DNA of 64,000 bases, from contig CP012158.1 of the NCBI GenBank assembly GCA_001189275.1, forward strand, positions 1,259,704 to 1,323,703, in the 5' to 3' direction. Made by a program: the position numbers and the translations under genes. This DNA comes from Pyrobaculum sp. WP30 (GTDB lineage Archaea; Thermoproteota; Thermoprotei; Thermoproteales; Thermoproteaceae). This document shows positions 9,015 through 17,658 of this stretch, in pieces. Within the stretch, counting starts at the first letter, position 1, and every line of letters begins with the position of its first letter. The notes below the pieces were generated by a model. That model was not told the origin of the DNA and did not search any database. It was given only the letters and a program-made list of their open reading frames with translations.

Positions 9015-9022
9015 TTTAAATA
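9015..9022 (-). promoter_or_regulatory. TATA box of tbp
   Basis: TTTAAATA on this strand is centred about 25 nt upstream of the chosen tbp ATG at 8993, the spacing expected for a leaderless transcript. A second palindromic TTTATAAA at 9000-9008 sits only 7-16 nt from the start and is too close to serve as the core element; it could be an autoregulatory TBP site. Confidence 0.6.
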
Positions 9023-9075
9023 TGCCTGATGCGAAATACTCTGATACGTAAACCAAGACTCCGGGCCGGAGAAAT

Positions 9076-9083
9076 CTTTTAAA
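9076..9083 (+). promoter_or_regulatory. TATA box of rps25e
   Basis: CTTTTAAA is centred about 24 nt upstream of the S25e ATG at 9104, the leaderless spacing seen throughout the window. It points away from the tbp promoter, so the 110-bp gap is a divergent promoter region. Confidence 0.55.
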
Positions 9084-9103
9084 CACCACACACCCATGTC
9101 CCT

Positions 9104-9436
9104 ATGGGAGGAAAGAAGCGTCCCACGCTGAGTCAGCTTGCTAAAAAAGCCGAGAAGGAAAAGGCTCAGCAACCCCAGAAAGGTAAGAAGGAGGCGAAGA
9201 AGGAGGAGGCTCCAGCTAAGAGGACTATCCAGACCCTCGACGAGAAGGTGTTTCAGACCATTGCCAAGGAGGTGCAGGGCATGAAGGCCGTCACCCCCTA
9301 TGAAGTCGCGTCTAAATACGGCATAAAAATGTCTGTGGCCTTTAAGGTGTTGAGGAATCTACGCGACAGGGGGGACTTGGTGCTGGTCGCCAAGGGGCAC
9401 AGGACTGAGATATATGTACCTGCTAAGAGGGGTTAA
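9104..9436 (+). CDS. rps25e: 30S ribosomal protein S25e
   Basis: 110 residues, ATG start. The first 45 residues are a lysine-rich extension (KKAEKEKAQQPQKGKKEAKK); the rest is the S25e winged-helix domain, with YEVASKYGIKMSVAFKVLRN and the C-terminal VAKGHRTEIYVPA. S25e binds the head of the small subunit and occurs in archaea and eukaryotes only. Its stop overlaps the convergent gene at 9433 by 4 bases. Confidence 0.92.
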   Translation: MGGKKRPTLSQLAKKAEKEKAQQPQKGKKEAKKEEAPAKRTIQTLDEKVFQTIAKEVQGMKAVTPYEVASKYGIKMSVAFKVLRNLRDRGDLVLVAKGHRTEIYVPAKRG

Positions 9437-10047
9437 AGAGGCAGGCCCTCACGCCTAACTGCACGTTTTAAATTAACCACCCCTTCTTCTCTCATCTCCA
9501 CAACATCTGACGACCTCAGGATCTCAAGCGCCGTCCTCACCGTCCTCTGGTCGGCTTTAGACATCCTCGCAACGTCGTCGATGAATCTCAGCACCCCGGC
9601 GCTGGGGTAGGTCGCCAAGTAGTTAAATATGGTGTTTAGGATGGACTCGGCCTTCGTCCTCTCGATTTTTGTCTCCTCGGCAAGTAGAGACACCAGCCTA
9701 TCCCAGCTGGCTTCCTCCTTTTTCGCCTCTCCGACCTCCTTCTTCTGCGGCTCCTTCAAGGGGGTCGTCCCCGGCGGCATCTGCGGCTTCGGGGGCTGGG
9801 GACTGGGGGGCTTTTCGGGTTTCAGTTGCGGCTGGCGGAACGGCAACTTTTCTTGCCTAGTCTCTTTGGCGGGCTTCGGTCTGGGGGCCGGGGCTACGGC
9901 GTCTGTTAGTTGCAACGTCACGTTGCCGACGACGACCTCCGGGCCTGACGCGAGGCATCCAGTTTTTGCACATATCACCGTCTTGGCTAAGACGCCCAAC
10001 GCCTCTTGTTTGGTCTTTCCGGCTTTGTACAGCTCAGAAATCACCAC
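9433..10047 (-). CDS. Hypothetical protein with Pro/Lys-rich linker
   Basis: 204 residues. Three parts are visible: an N-terminal helical segment with two cysteines (VICAKTGCLA), a low-complexity Pro/Lys/Gln linker at about 55-115, and a C-terminal all-helical domain from about 125 (WDRLVSLLAEE, AESILNTIFNYL, VLRFIDDVARMSKADQRTVRTALEIL) that looks like a winged helix. The linker suggests a tethered binding domain. Family not recognised. It is 26 bases downstream of the small HTH gene on the same strand. Confidence 0.7.
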   Translation of the reverse strand: MVISELYKAGKTKQEALGVLAKTVICAKTGCLASGPEVVVGNVTLQLTDAVAPAPRPKPAKETRQEKLPFRQPQLKPEKPPSPQPPKPQMPPGTTPLKEPQKKEVGEAKKEEASWDRLVSLLAEETKIERTKAESILNTIFNYLATYPSAGVLRFIDDVARMSKADQRTVRTALEILRSSDVVEMREEGVVNLKRAVRREGLPL

Positions 10048-10073
10048 TGCTATGGTTGCCTGTTTTTAAAAAG

Positions 10074-10298
10074 TTAGGCCTCTTTTGCCTCCACTAGTTT
10101 CCAGTAGGCTATCTTCCCCCTCTTCACCTCTTTGACGAGGTTCTCCTTCTCCAAGAGCTTGAGGATGTAGAATATCTGCGAGTGGCTAAGCCCCGTCATC
10201 TGTATAAGCCGGCTGGTGGTGAGCTCTCCATATGTCTTGAGGTACTCTATGACCTGTTCTTTACGCTCAAAAACTTTGTCGGTCTGCCTTTTCGGCAT
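10074..10298 (-). CDS. Small winged-helix DNA-binding protein
   Basis: 74 residues, ATG start. Nearly the whole protein is one winged helix: ERKEQVIEYLKTYGEL, the recognition helix SRLIQMTGLSHSQIFYILKLL, and the wing VKEVKRGKIAYWKLV. This is a one-domain MarR/ArsR-like transcription factor typical of crenarchaea. Target genes are unknown; it sits between the mevalonate genes upstream and the Pro-rich protein downstream. Confidence 0.75.
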   Translation of the reverse strand: MPKRQTDKVFERKEQVIEYLKTYGELTTSRLIQMTGLSHSQIFYILKLLEKENLVKEVKRGKIAYWKLVEAKEA

Positions 10299-10346
10299 GT
10301 ATAGGAAGAGGCACGACTTTTTTTGCTGGTGTTTAAAGGGGCTGTA

Positions 10347-11399
10347 TTATTCGAATAGTTTTATCATTTTACGCATTTTGAGATACTGCGCGTAGTCGAC
10401 GTATATCTTGTCGCGTAGCATCTCCTCAACCGTGGGCACACCTGTTTTCTGCCTCTCAGCTATTAGGTCGGTTACCGTGAACACAAAGGCGTTGGAGCCT
10501 GCGCCGCTTCCAAACGGCACCAGCAGGATCTTGTCGCCTGGCTTGGCCGTGTCCAGCACCCTCGCGAAGCCCATAAGCGCGGAGGCGTTGTATGTGTTTC
10601 CGATGTGCGTAACGACTATGCCCGGCTTGATCTTTTCCATCGGGATGTTTAGCATGGAGGCGGCGCGGACGGGGAACCTGCCGTTTGGCTGGTGGAACAC
10701 CACATAGGTGAAGTCGCTCGGCTTGTAGCCGTATTTCTCCATGAGCCCCTTGGCCGCCCCCACTATGTGTCTAAAATAGGCGGGCTCGCCTGTGAAGCCC
10801 TCGCCGTGCATGGGATACGGCGACCCCTCTCTGCGCCAGAAGTCGGGCGTGTCTGAAACGAAGGAATACATGGCCTCAAGCTCCGCGGCTACGCCGTCTT
10901 TCCCCACTATGAGGGCCGCACCGCCGCTACTTGCTGAGTACTCTAGGTGTTCACCGGGCTCTCCCTGCGACGTGTCCGTGCCGACGGTCATTCCGTATTC
11001 CGCCCTCCCGGAGTCCACAAGTCCTATGGCCGCCACGAGACCCTCGCTACCGGCCTTGCATGCGAACTCCATGTCTACGGCAAACACGTTGTTGCTGAGC
11101 CCCAGCGCGTCGACAAGTATGGAGGAGATGGGCTTAACCGCGTACGGCTTAGACTCGGTGCCTGCGTAGACAGCCCCTATACGCCTCGGGTCGATCCCAG
11201 CCCTCCTGATGGCCCGTCTGGCGGCCTCCACCGCGATTGTCACGGCGTCTTCGTCTAAGCCCTCGACGCTTTTCTCGTCCACTAGGTACACATCTACTAT
11301 GCGGAGGGGGTCGTCGCCCCATATCCTAGCCACCTCCTCGGTCCTTATGCGGTACTTAGGGATGTAGGCCCCCCAGCTGACTACGCCTACGCGGCTCAT
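10347..11399 (-). CDS. Hydroxymethylglutaryl-CoA synthase (archaeal type)
   Basis: 350 residues, ATG start. It condenses acetyl-CoA with acetoacetyl-CoA to HMG-CoA, the second step of isoprenoid synthesis. The nucleophilic cysteine is in FACKAGSEG near residue 111, the catalytic histidine in [11 protein letters not shown] near 235, and [10 protein letters not shown] is the conserved C-terminal loop. The N-terminal [13 protein letters not shown] is characteristic of the archaeal/bacterial short form. Its ATG overlaps the stop of the upstream DUF35 gene by 4 bases, and a thiolase-like gene lies just before that; the thiolase-DUF35-HMGS order is the standard archaeal arrangement, known to form a channelling complex. 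Confidence 0.93.
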   Translation of the reverse strand: MSRVGVVSWGAYIPKYRIRTEEVARIWGDDPLRIVDVYLVDEKSVEGLDEDAVTIAVEAARRAIRRAGIDPRRIGAVYAGTESKPYAVKPISSILVDALGLSNNVFAVDMEFACKAGSEGLVAAIGLVDSGRAEYGMTVGTDTSQGEPGEHLEYSASSGGAALIVGKDGVAAELEAMYSFVSDTPDFWRREGSPYPMHGEGFTGEPAYFRHIVGAAKGLMEKYGYKPSDFTYVVFHQPNGRFPVRAASMLNIPMEKIKPGIVVTHIGNTYNASALMGFARVLDTAKPGDKILLVPFGSGAGSNAFVFTVTDLIAERQKTGVPTVEEMLRDKIYVDYAQYLKMRKMIKLFE

Positions 11400-11800
11400 A
11401 TTCCACCCACCGGCCTGAACTTGTACCCGTACATAACCAAGCCGTGTTTCCCGTCGGCGATCACCCTCCGAAACACCACCTCCATCTTGGCCCCCGGCGC
11501 GAGTTTATCCGGCTGGGCGTCGACTATCTGCCCCGCCACTCTTACGCCGTTGGAGAGCTCCACAAGCCCCACAATCAGAGGCTTCTGCTTCAAGAAGTCA
11601 GTCCCGACTTGGTGCAACACGGTATACTCCACCAACCTGCCCTCGCGGGGGAGCTCGACGTTTTCAAGCTCCGTGGAGCCGCACCTACACTTCGCCACGG
11701 GCGGGAAGTACACAGCCCCGCACCTCTTGCACCGCCTGGCGACCAGACGGTAGTAATGGGGGATGTTCCTCCAGTAGATCGGCACCGACTCGTGTCTCAT
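11396..11800 (-). CDS. DUF35 zinc-ribbon/OB-fold protein of the thiolase-HMGS complex
   Basis: 134 residues, ATG start. An N-terminal helix is followed by a rubredoxin-like zinc ribbon ([11 protein letters not shown] and CRCGS near residues 24-42) and an OB-fold ([26 protein letters not shown]). In characterised archaea this small protein scaffolds thiolase with HMG-CoA synthase so that acetoacetyl-CoA passes between active sites. Its position between those two genes here fits that role. Confidence 0.88.
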   Translation of the reverse strand: MRHESVPIYWRNIPHYYRLVARRCKRCGAVYFPPVAKCRCGSTELENVELPREGRLVEYTVLHQVGTDFLKQKPLIVGLVELSNGVRVAGQIVDAQPDKLAPGAKMEVVFRRVIADGKHGLVMYGYKFRPVGGI

Positions 11801-11832
11801 GTCCCTACCCTAAAACGAGTTTTTATGCTTTG

Positions 11833-12939
11833 TCATACCCCCACAACGACAACTGTCGAAACTTTGTCGACGCCGCCCATGCTGTGCACCACCCCGTAGC
11901 TCCCGTCTACGCGCCTAAACTCCCTGCCTATCAGTTGCCAAGCCACCTCCACGAGCTGGTAAACCCCCGCGGCCCCCAGCATGTTTCCCCTAGATTTAAA
12001 GCCGCCGCTTAGGTTCACGGGCAGGTCGCCGTCTTTCATCGCGGCGAGGGCGCCGCCCCTCCTCACCAAGCCCAGCGACTCCACCGCAAGAACCCCGAAG
12101 ATGGAAAAGGAGTCGTGTACCTCGGCTGTCGCCACGTCTCTTGGGGTGATTTTGGCCTTCTCGAAGGCGCGCCTCGCCGCCTCGTTTAGGCTATAAAGCG
12201 TGTCGTAGTCCGGCCTTAGGTTAAAAGCCGCCGTGTTTGTAGAGGTGGCGACAGACAGTATACGCGGCCCTTCTTTCCTGCTGTTGCAGAGCACCGCAGC
12301 CGCAGCGCCGTCTGCGAGGGGGCCTATGTCGTAAAGCCGCAGAGGCTCGCTTACTACTTCACTGTTGACCGCGTCCTCCAGCTTTATCTGCCTCCTGAAG
12401 TATGCGTAGGGATTCCCCGCGCCGTGGCTGTGCATCAAAACAGCCCACTGGGCTAGGTCTTCGTATTTGTATTCATACTTCTTGAGGTACATCTTTGCCA
12501 TGAGCGCTGCATAGGACAGAGGCGTTATGCCGAAGTACCGCTCGAAATACGTGTCGAGGGTGGCGGCGTATATGTCCTGTTGCTGGTTGCTTAAGACGTC
12601 GTTGGGCTTGTCGACGCCCACCACGGCGACGCAGTTATGCTCCTCAGACCTCAGCGCGTGGTAGGCAAGAGCCACGGCGGCGCCTCCGGACCCGTCCCCG
12701 TTTTCCACCCTGTACACCGGGATTTTGTCTAGGCCCAGGGCCTCCAACACGTAGGCCCCCAAGATTTGTTGCTTGTTGGCGAGCTCGGTGGTTGAGGAGG
12801 CGACGAACAACGCGTCTATGTCGGCCTTGGCGTCTGAAAGAGCCTTGTCGAGGACCTCGGCGGCTATGTCGTCGATGTTTTTTCCGTAGTGCCTGCCTGC
12901 TTGATAAAGTGCAGCCCCGGCTAGGAATACGTCTTTCAT
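11833..12939 (-). CDS. Thiolase-like protein (acetyl-CoA acetyltransferase family)
   Basis: 368 residues, ATG start, first gene of the HMGS operon. The thiolase fold is clear: AEVHDSFSIFG near 285 keeps the His-Asp pair and NLSGGFKSRGNMLGAAG the C-terminal loop. In the N-terminal active-site segment, however, RVENGDGSGGAA stands where active archaeal thiolases have a VE-x-A-C-A-S-G motif, so the nucleophilic cysteine appears replaced by Asp82. The final HNxGG is also changed to HSMGG. It may be a structural subunit, use other chemistry, or simply be divergent. Divergent from HMG-CoA reductase. Confidence 0.85.
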   Translation of the reverse strand: MKDVFLAGAALYQAGRHYGKNIDDIAAEVLDKALSDAKADIDALFVASSTTELANKQQILGAYVLEALGLDKIPVYRVENGDGSGGAAVALAYHALRSEEHNCVAVVGVDKPNDVLSNQQQDIYAATLDTYFERYFGITPLSYAALMAKMYLKKYEYKYEDLAQWAVLMHSHGAGNPYAYFRRQIKLEDAVNSEVVSEPLRLYDIGPLADGAAAAVLCNSRKEGPRILSVATSTNTAAFNLRPDYDTLYSLNEAARRAFEKAKITPRDVATAEVHDSFSIFGVLAVESLGLVRRGGALAAMKDGDLPVNLSGGFKSRGNMLGAAGVYQLVEVAWQLIGREFRRVDGSYGVVHSMGGVDKVSTVVVVGV

Positions 12940-12946
12940 CGAAAGG

Positions 12947-12954
12947 TTATAAAG
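12947..12954 (+). promoter_or_regulatory. TATA box of HMG-CoA reductase
   Basis: TTATAAAG is centred about 26 nt upstream of the ATG at 12977 and supports that start over the in-frame ATG at 12968. Confidence 0.5.
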
Positions 12955-12976
12955 CCAACTTATTAAAATGTTTCTA

Positions 12977-14161
12977 ATGGAACCTAAACTTCACGAGTTC
13001 GAGAAGATATACGGAGATGCCAACAAGGCGGCTGAGGCGCGGCGCCAGTACCTAGAGAAGGCGACTGGCGCGAGACTGGAGAACATCGGCAAGACCATAA
13101 TAGACCTAAACACTGTGGTGGGCAGAAACATAGAGAACGTAATCGGCGCCGTGCAGATCCCCGTCGGCGTTGCGGGGCCTCTGCTTATAAGGGGCGACTA
13201 CGCCAACGGCCACTACTACGTCCCGCTGGCCACCACCGAGGGGGCTCTGGTGGCTTCGGTAAACAGGGGAGCCAAGTTCGTCACGGAATCAGGCGGCGCA
13301 AGGGTCAAGGTGCTAAAGGACGGAATGGCGAGGGCCCCGCTGTTTAGGCTACCTTCGCTTATAGACGCGGTGGAGTTCGTGGAGTGGGTACATCAACACT
13401 TCGACGAGTTGAAAAAAGCCGCGGAGTCTACGACTAGACACGGGAGGCTTAAGGAGGCGCAACCCTTCGTCGTGGGCAACTACGTGTGGCTGAGGCTGGT
13501 GTACTTCACGGGGGACGCCATGGGCATGAACATGGCGACTATAGCATCTGAGGCCGTGGCGAGGTACATCCATGAGCATTTCCCAAAGGCGAGGCTCGTC
13601 GCGCTCAGCGGCAATATGTGCGTAGATAAGAAGGCCAACACCGTAAACTTCCTGCTGGGCCGGGGGAAGACAGTTGTGGCGGAGGCCGTAATAAAGAAAG
13701 AGATTTTGGAGAGGCTCGGCATAACTGCGGAGGACGTCCACAACGTAAACGTGAGGAAGAACCTCATAGGCTCCGCCTTAGCCCATTCATACGGCTTCAA
13801 CGCCCACTTCGCCAACATAGTAGCCGCCGTATTCATAGCGACGGGACAAGACGCGGCCCAGGTGGTGGAGTCCAGCATGGGCATAACCTCCACCGAGCCT
13901 AGGGAAGACGGGCTCTACATCTCGGTCTTCCTGCCGAGCTTGGAGGTCGGCACGGTAGGCGGAGGCACCGGCCTGCCCACCCAGAGGGAGGCGTTGGCGC
14001 TTCTCGGCATTGCGGGCCCCGGCGATCCGCCGGGGACCAACGCGTTGAAGTTCGCGGAAATAGTGGCCGCGGCCGTGCTCGCCGGCGAGCTGAACCTGTT
14101 AATCGCGCTGGCAAGAAACGAGCTGGCTTCGGCTCACCAGAGGCTGGGGAGGGCTAAGTGA
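12977..14161 (+). CDS. hmgA: 3-hydroxy-3-methylglutaryl-CoA reductase (class I, NADPH)
   Basis: 394 residues from the second ATG, chosen by TATA spacing. It reduces HMG-CoA to mevalonate. Conserved blocks are in order: NVIGAVQIPVGVAGP near 50, EGALVASVNRGAK with the catalytic Glu near 93, DAMGMNMATIASE near 185 (cofactor/HMG loop with catalytic Lys nearby), GTVGGGTGLPTQ near 325, and the C-terminal catalytic His in SAHQRLGR. The gene is transcribed divergently from the thiolase-DUF35-HMGS operon, so the first three mevalonate steps are adjacent. Confidence 0.95.
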   Translation: MEPKLHEFEKIYGDANKAAEARRQYLEKATGARLENIGKTIIDLNTVVGRNIENVIGAVQIPVGVAGPLLIRGDYANGHYYVPLATTEGALVASVNRGAKFVTESGGARVKVLKDGMARAPLFRLPSLIDAVEFVEWVHQHFDELKKAAESTTRHGRLKEAQPFVVGNYVWLRLVYFTGDAMGMNMATIASEAVARYIHEHFPKARLVALSGNMCVDKKANTVNFLLGRGKTVVAEAVIKKEILERLGITAEDVHNVNVRKNLIGSALAHSYGFNAHFANIVAAVFIATGQDAAQVVESSMGITSTEPREDGLYISVFLPSLEVGTVGGGTGLPTQREALALLGIAGPGDPPGTNALKFAEIVAAAVLAGELNLLIALARNELASAHQRLGRAK

Positions 14162-14570
14162 CGCTTTGGCTTATCCTGTGGGCGAACTGACGAATTTTCG
14201 GCAACAGGTTTTCTATATGCCACAGCGGATTGACAAATACTATGAGCCAGCCCTTCTTGTTGGGTAACTCAAATATGCCGACTTTGTAGTTGGCGTATTT
14301 CACGGTGACGTAGTGGAAGTCGCCGAGGTTCTCATCTTGGTTCTGCCTGATGATGTTAATTATTTCAATTAGGTTGGTGACTTGTCTCAGCGTCTTCGCG
14401 GTTAATGTGCTGGGGAGGTGATGTATGAGGGGCACGCCTCGCTCGTCGAGAATCGTCACGCCTTGTATAGCCTCGTTTATGATCTCAGTTACGATAATTC
14501 GCTTGAGGTCCGTGGCCGCCGAGGTCTTGTTGTCTGTCCTATGTGGCGAAACGTAAATTACCACGAACAT
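14154..14570 (-). CDS. Hypothetical protein, possible roadblock/longin-like fold
   Basis: 138 residues; the ATG gives an N-terminus MFVVIYVSPHRT, and later starts are possible. The middle (INEAIQGVTILDERGVPLIH, YVTVKYANYKVGIFEL, GWLIVFVNP) has the helix-strand-strand pattern of roadblock/LC7 or longin modules, which in archaea often pair with small GTPases, but none is adjacent. It overlaps the convergent HMG-CoA reductase 3' end by 8 bases. Family assignment is tentative. Confidence 0.65.
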   Translation of the reverse strand: MFVVIYVSPHRTDNKTSAATDLKRIIVTEIINEAIQGVTILDERGVPLIHHLPSTLTAKTLRQVTNLIEIINIIRQNQDENLGDFHYVTVKYANYKVGIFELPNKKGWLIVFVNPLWHIENLLPKIRQFAHRISQSVT

Positions 14571-14650
14571 CCATGTAGGAATACTTTATAAGCTTTAACG
14601 CCGGCGATATTACCGCCAATTTCGTTTTTAACCCTCACCCACTAATAGAC

Positions 14651-17215
14651 GTGGGCGAGTTCGAGGAGGAGTTTGAAGAATTTGAGGAAGAGGTTAAGGA
14701 ATACGAGGGCGAGGCGATCGAGGAAAGCCGGATTAAAGGCGTCATCTCTAACACCATACCCCCATCTGTTGTTTTATCCATTGTCTACGACGGAGCTGAG
14801 GGGAAGGCCCTCGTGAAGCTCTATGACCCAGTCGGCGATACTGTGTATTACTGGTACGACAACACGGGACACCGGCCTTACCTCATCACCAACAAGACGC
14901 CTGAAGAGATAGCGGAAAAGATGCCCGAGGTGCTACGCCGCCCGGGCTTCAGCCACTTCGACGTGGAGGAGAAATACGACGCTTTACACGACAAAAAAAT
15001 CCTAGTTACGAAGGTATATGCCAAAGACCCGCTCTCCGTCGGCGGCGGGAAGAACTCGTTGAGAGACATATTGAGAGAGACTTGGGAGTCTAGGATAAAG
15101 TACCACCACAGCTACCTCTTCGACCGCAACATCATCCCAGGGATGTGGTACCGGTCAAACGGCAATGGGCTGACCCCCGTGGAGATCTCCATCCCGCCGG
15201 AGATCAAGTCGACACTCGGCAACGTGTTCCAGCCAGAATACGGCAAAATCGCCGAGGAGTGGATCCCGCTGTTCCAAGCGCCGGTGCCCCACATCCGGAG
15301 AGTGGCCATAGACGTCGAGGTGTACACGCCTCAGGAGAACAAGATACCCGATCCGCGGGAGGCGGAGTATGAGGTCATCTCGGTGGCGCTTGTAGGCAGC
15401 GACGGGCTTAGACGCGTATTAATGCTACGCAGGCCGGGCAACGACGCAGAATTGAGATACAGACCGGACTACGAGGTAATATTTTTCGATAGCGAATACG
15501 AGCTGATTAGAGAAGTGTTGAAGACGATTACGCAGTACCCCGTAGTTGTGACGTTCAACGGCGACAACTTCGACTTGCCCTACATCTACAACAGGGCTCT
15601 AGCCCTGGGAATATCCAAGGAGGAGATACCTATAGCGGCTAAGAGAGACTACGTCAGCGTGGCGCCCGGCGTCCACATAGACATGTACAAGTTTTTCGCG
15701 ATTAAGGCGATAGAGGCGTATGCGTTCGGCGGGGTCTACAGGGGGGAGAGGGGACTTGACGGCATTGCGTATGCTATCCTAGGCGTGGGCAAGCTTGAGA
15801 GGCAGAAAAACGTCTCTAGGATGGGCTACTGGGAGCTTGCCGAGTATAACTACAGAGACGCGTTGATAACGCTCTACTTCACCCTGTACAACGGCGAGAT
15901 GGTCATGAAGCTCATCTTGCTCCTCTCAAGAATCGCCAAGATGCCTATTGAAGACATCACCAGGTCGCAGGTCTCTGCGTGGATTCGGAACATGCTCTAC
16001 TACGAACACAGAAGGAGGGGCTGGCTCATACCCAACAAGGAGGATATCTTGAAGGAAAAGGGGTCTGTGCACACCAAGGCCATCATAAAGGGCAAGAAAT
16101 ACGCCGGTGCTGTCGTGTTGGACCCGCCGCTGGGCATATTTTTCGACGTGTATGTGCTAGACTTCGCCTCTCTGTACCCCACAATAATAAGCAAGTGGAA
16201 CCTGTCTTACGAAACCGTCAACTGCAAGCCCGACGCCGAGAGGCCCTTACCCGAGCTCCCACACACCGTGTGTCGCGACAAGCCCGGCCTCACAAGCACG
16301 CTTGTCGGCATTTTGAGAGATCTTAGAGTTCATGTCTACAAGAAGCTAGCTAAAAAAGCGCCGACCCCCGCCGAGAGACAGCTCTACGACGTGGTGCAGA
16401 GCGCCATGAAGGTTTTTATAAACGCGTCATACGGCGTCTTCGGCGCAGAGACTTTCCCGCTGTATTGTCCACCTGTGGCGGAGCTCACCACGGCGCTGGC
16501 CAGATACATCATGACCAGCACAGTTCTGAAAGCCACGGAGCTGGGGTTGATACCTGTATATGGCGATACGGACTCGCTGTTTCTATGGAACGTTACAGAG
16601 GATAAAATCAAAAAACTTATTGAATACACAGAGAATATTGGTATAGATATAGAGCTAGATAAAATATATAAATTTGTGATGTTTAGCGGACGGAAGAAGA
16701 ACTACCTAGGCGTAACCAAAGACGGCGGCATCATTGTCAAGGGCATAGTGGCTAAGAAACGCAACGCGCCACCCTTTGTAAAAGAATTAGTGGAAGATAT
16801 TATAAACAACTTGAAAAATATAAATTCGGGAGATGATATAGTAAAAACAAGAGATATAATAATAGCAATGGTGAAAGAGGCCGAGACCAAGATAAAAGAG
16901 AAGAAGATCACGTTAGACAAACTCGGCATAAAAATGGTCCTAAGCAAAAACATAGAAGAATACACCAAAAACAAGCCTCAACACGTGAAAGCCGCCGAGC
17001 AACTCATGAAATACGGCATCAATGTGGGCAAGGGCGACGCAATAATCATAATAAAAACCAAGGACTCCGCGGGGGTCAAGCCAATCCAGCTTGCGAGGAT
17101 AGACGAAATAGACGAGAAGAAATATCTAGAATACGTCAGCACGTCTCTTGAACAGATACTTGAGGCGATGGGCGTATCTATCGAGGAGCTTAGAGGCGCG
17201 ACACGTCTAATCTAA
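14651..17215 (+). CDS. polB1: Family B DNA polymerase PolB1 (Dpo1)
   Basis: 854 residues, GTG start, TATA-like GTTTTTAAC about 22-26 nt upstream. All catalytic motifs are intact: exonuclease I AIDVEVYTP near 220, Exo II TFNGDNFDLPYI near 305, Exo III YNYRDALI, polymerase motif A DFASLYPTII near 505, motif B KVFINASYGV near 585 and motif C YGDTDS near 636. Uninterrupted alignment of recalled crenarchaeal PolB1 features (YDNTGHRPY, NIIPGMWY) supports the B1 class, the main replicase of crenarchaea. The first 25 residues are very acidic. From about 16595 to 16975, coding the thumb, base composition is clearly A+T richer than the rest. No intein is present. Confidence 0.95.
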   Translation: MGEFEEEFEEFEEEVKEYEGEAIEESRIKGVISNTIPPSVVLSIVYDGAEGKALVKLYDPVGDTVYYWYDNTGHRPYLITNKTPEEIAEKMPEVLRRPGFSHFDVEEKYDALHDKKILVTKVYAKDPLSVGGGKNSLRDILRETWESRIKYHHSYLFDRNIIPGMWYRSNGNGLTPVEISIPPEIKSTLGNVFQPEYGKIAEEWIPLFQAPVPHIRRVAIDVEVYTPQENKIPDPREAEYEVISVALVGSDGLRRVLMLRRPGNDAELRYRPDYEVIFFDSEYELIREVLKTITQYPVVVTFNGDNFDLPYIYNRALALGISKEEIPIAAKRDYVSVAPGVHIDMYKFFAIKAIEAYAFGGVYRGERGLDGIAYAILGVGKLERQKNVSRMGYWELAEYNYRDALITLYFTLYNGEMVMKLILLLSRIAKMPIEDITRSQVSAWIRNMLYYEHRRRGWLIPNKEDILKEKGSVHTKAIIKGKKYAGAVVLDPPLGIFFDVYVLDFASLYPTIISKWNLSYETVNCKPDAERPLPELPHTVCRDKPGLTSTLVGILRDLRVHVYKKLAKKAPTPAERQLYDVVQSAMKVFINASYGVFGAETFPLYCPPVAELTTALARYIMTSTVLKATELGLIPVYGDTDSLFLWNVTEDKIKKLIEYTENIGIDIELDKIYKFVMFSGRKKNYLGVTKDGGIIVKGIVAKKRNAPPFVKELVEDIINNLKNINSGDDIVKTRDIIIAMVKEAETKIKEKKITLDKLGIKMVLSKNIEEYTKNKPQHVKAAEQLMKYGINVGKGDAIIIIKTKDSAGVKPIQLARIDEIDEKKYLEYVSTSLEQILEAMGVSIEELRGATRLI

Positions 17216-17225
17216 CGCCCAGCCC

Positions 17226-17639
17226 CTACTCAAACGCCTCTTCCTCTTCAGGCGCCGAGAGGCTCTGCACCACGCCTCTGAGAACCTCCTCGGTGGTGGC
17301 GTCGTCTATATACGGAAACACAACCGTGGCGTCGCCAACTTGGAGGCTCTCCCCGGCCCACTGCGCTCCGTGGACGATCTCGAAAATCGGCAACGCGACC
17401 TCCACCCTGTTCTCCACCCTCTTCGGGGAGTACTTCCTAATCTTCTCCAGCAACTCCCTCGTCAGAGGCGCTGGGTACGACACCGAGTAGTAATCCCTAA
17501 GGATGATGAAATCTGACGACGAGGGATCCCAGGACTTTATCAGTTCTACGGCCACGTCCTTAACCGCCTCCATGACATCCTTATTCACAACCTCCCTCTT
17601 CACCACGCTACTTTTAGAGACCTTAGCAACTACGCTCAC
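17226..17639 (-). CDS. Hypothetical protein convergent with polB1
   Basis: 137 residues, GTG or ATG start region MSVVAKVSKSS. It has a helical N-terminal half, an extended section (RVEVALPIFEIVHGAQWAGE, ATVVFPYIDD) and an acidic C-terminal tail (APEEEEAFE). Acidic tails are seen in small proteins that bind crenarchaeal PolB1, but I cannot show homology; the convergence with polB1 is only suggestive. Not recognised. Confidence 0.65.
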   Translation of the reverse strand: MSVVAKVSKSSVVKREVVNKDVMEAVKDVAVELIKSWDPSSSDFIILRDYYSVSYPAPLTRELLEKIRKYSPKRVENRVEVALPIFEIVHGAQWAGESLQVGDATVVFPYIDDATTEEVLRGVVQSLSAPEEEEAFE

Positions 17640-17658
17640 TATGCGCCAACCAGACCCA

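Noticed and set aside
14651..17215. Intein or split polymerase suggested by the A+T-rich block
   Set aside because: The frame is continuous with all motifs in correct order and no intein splice motifs (N-terminal Cys/Ser, C-terminal HN) are visible.
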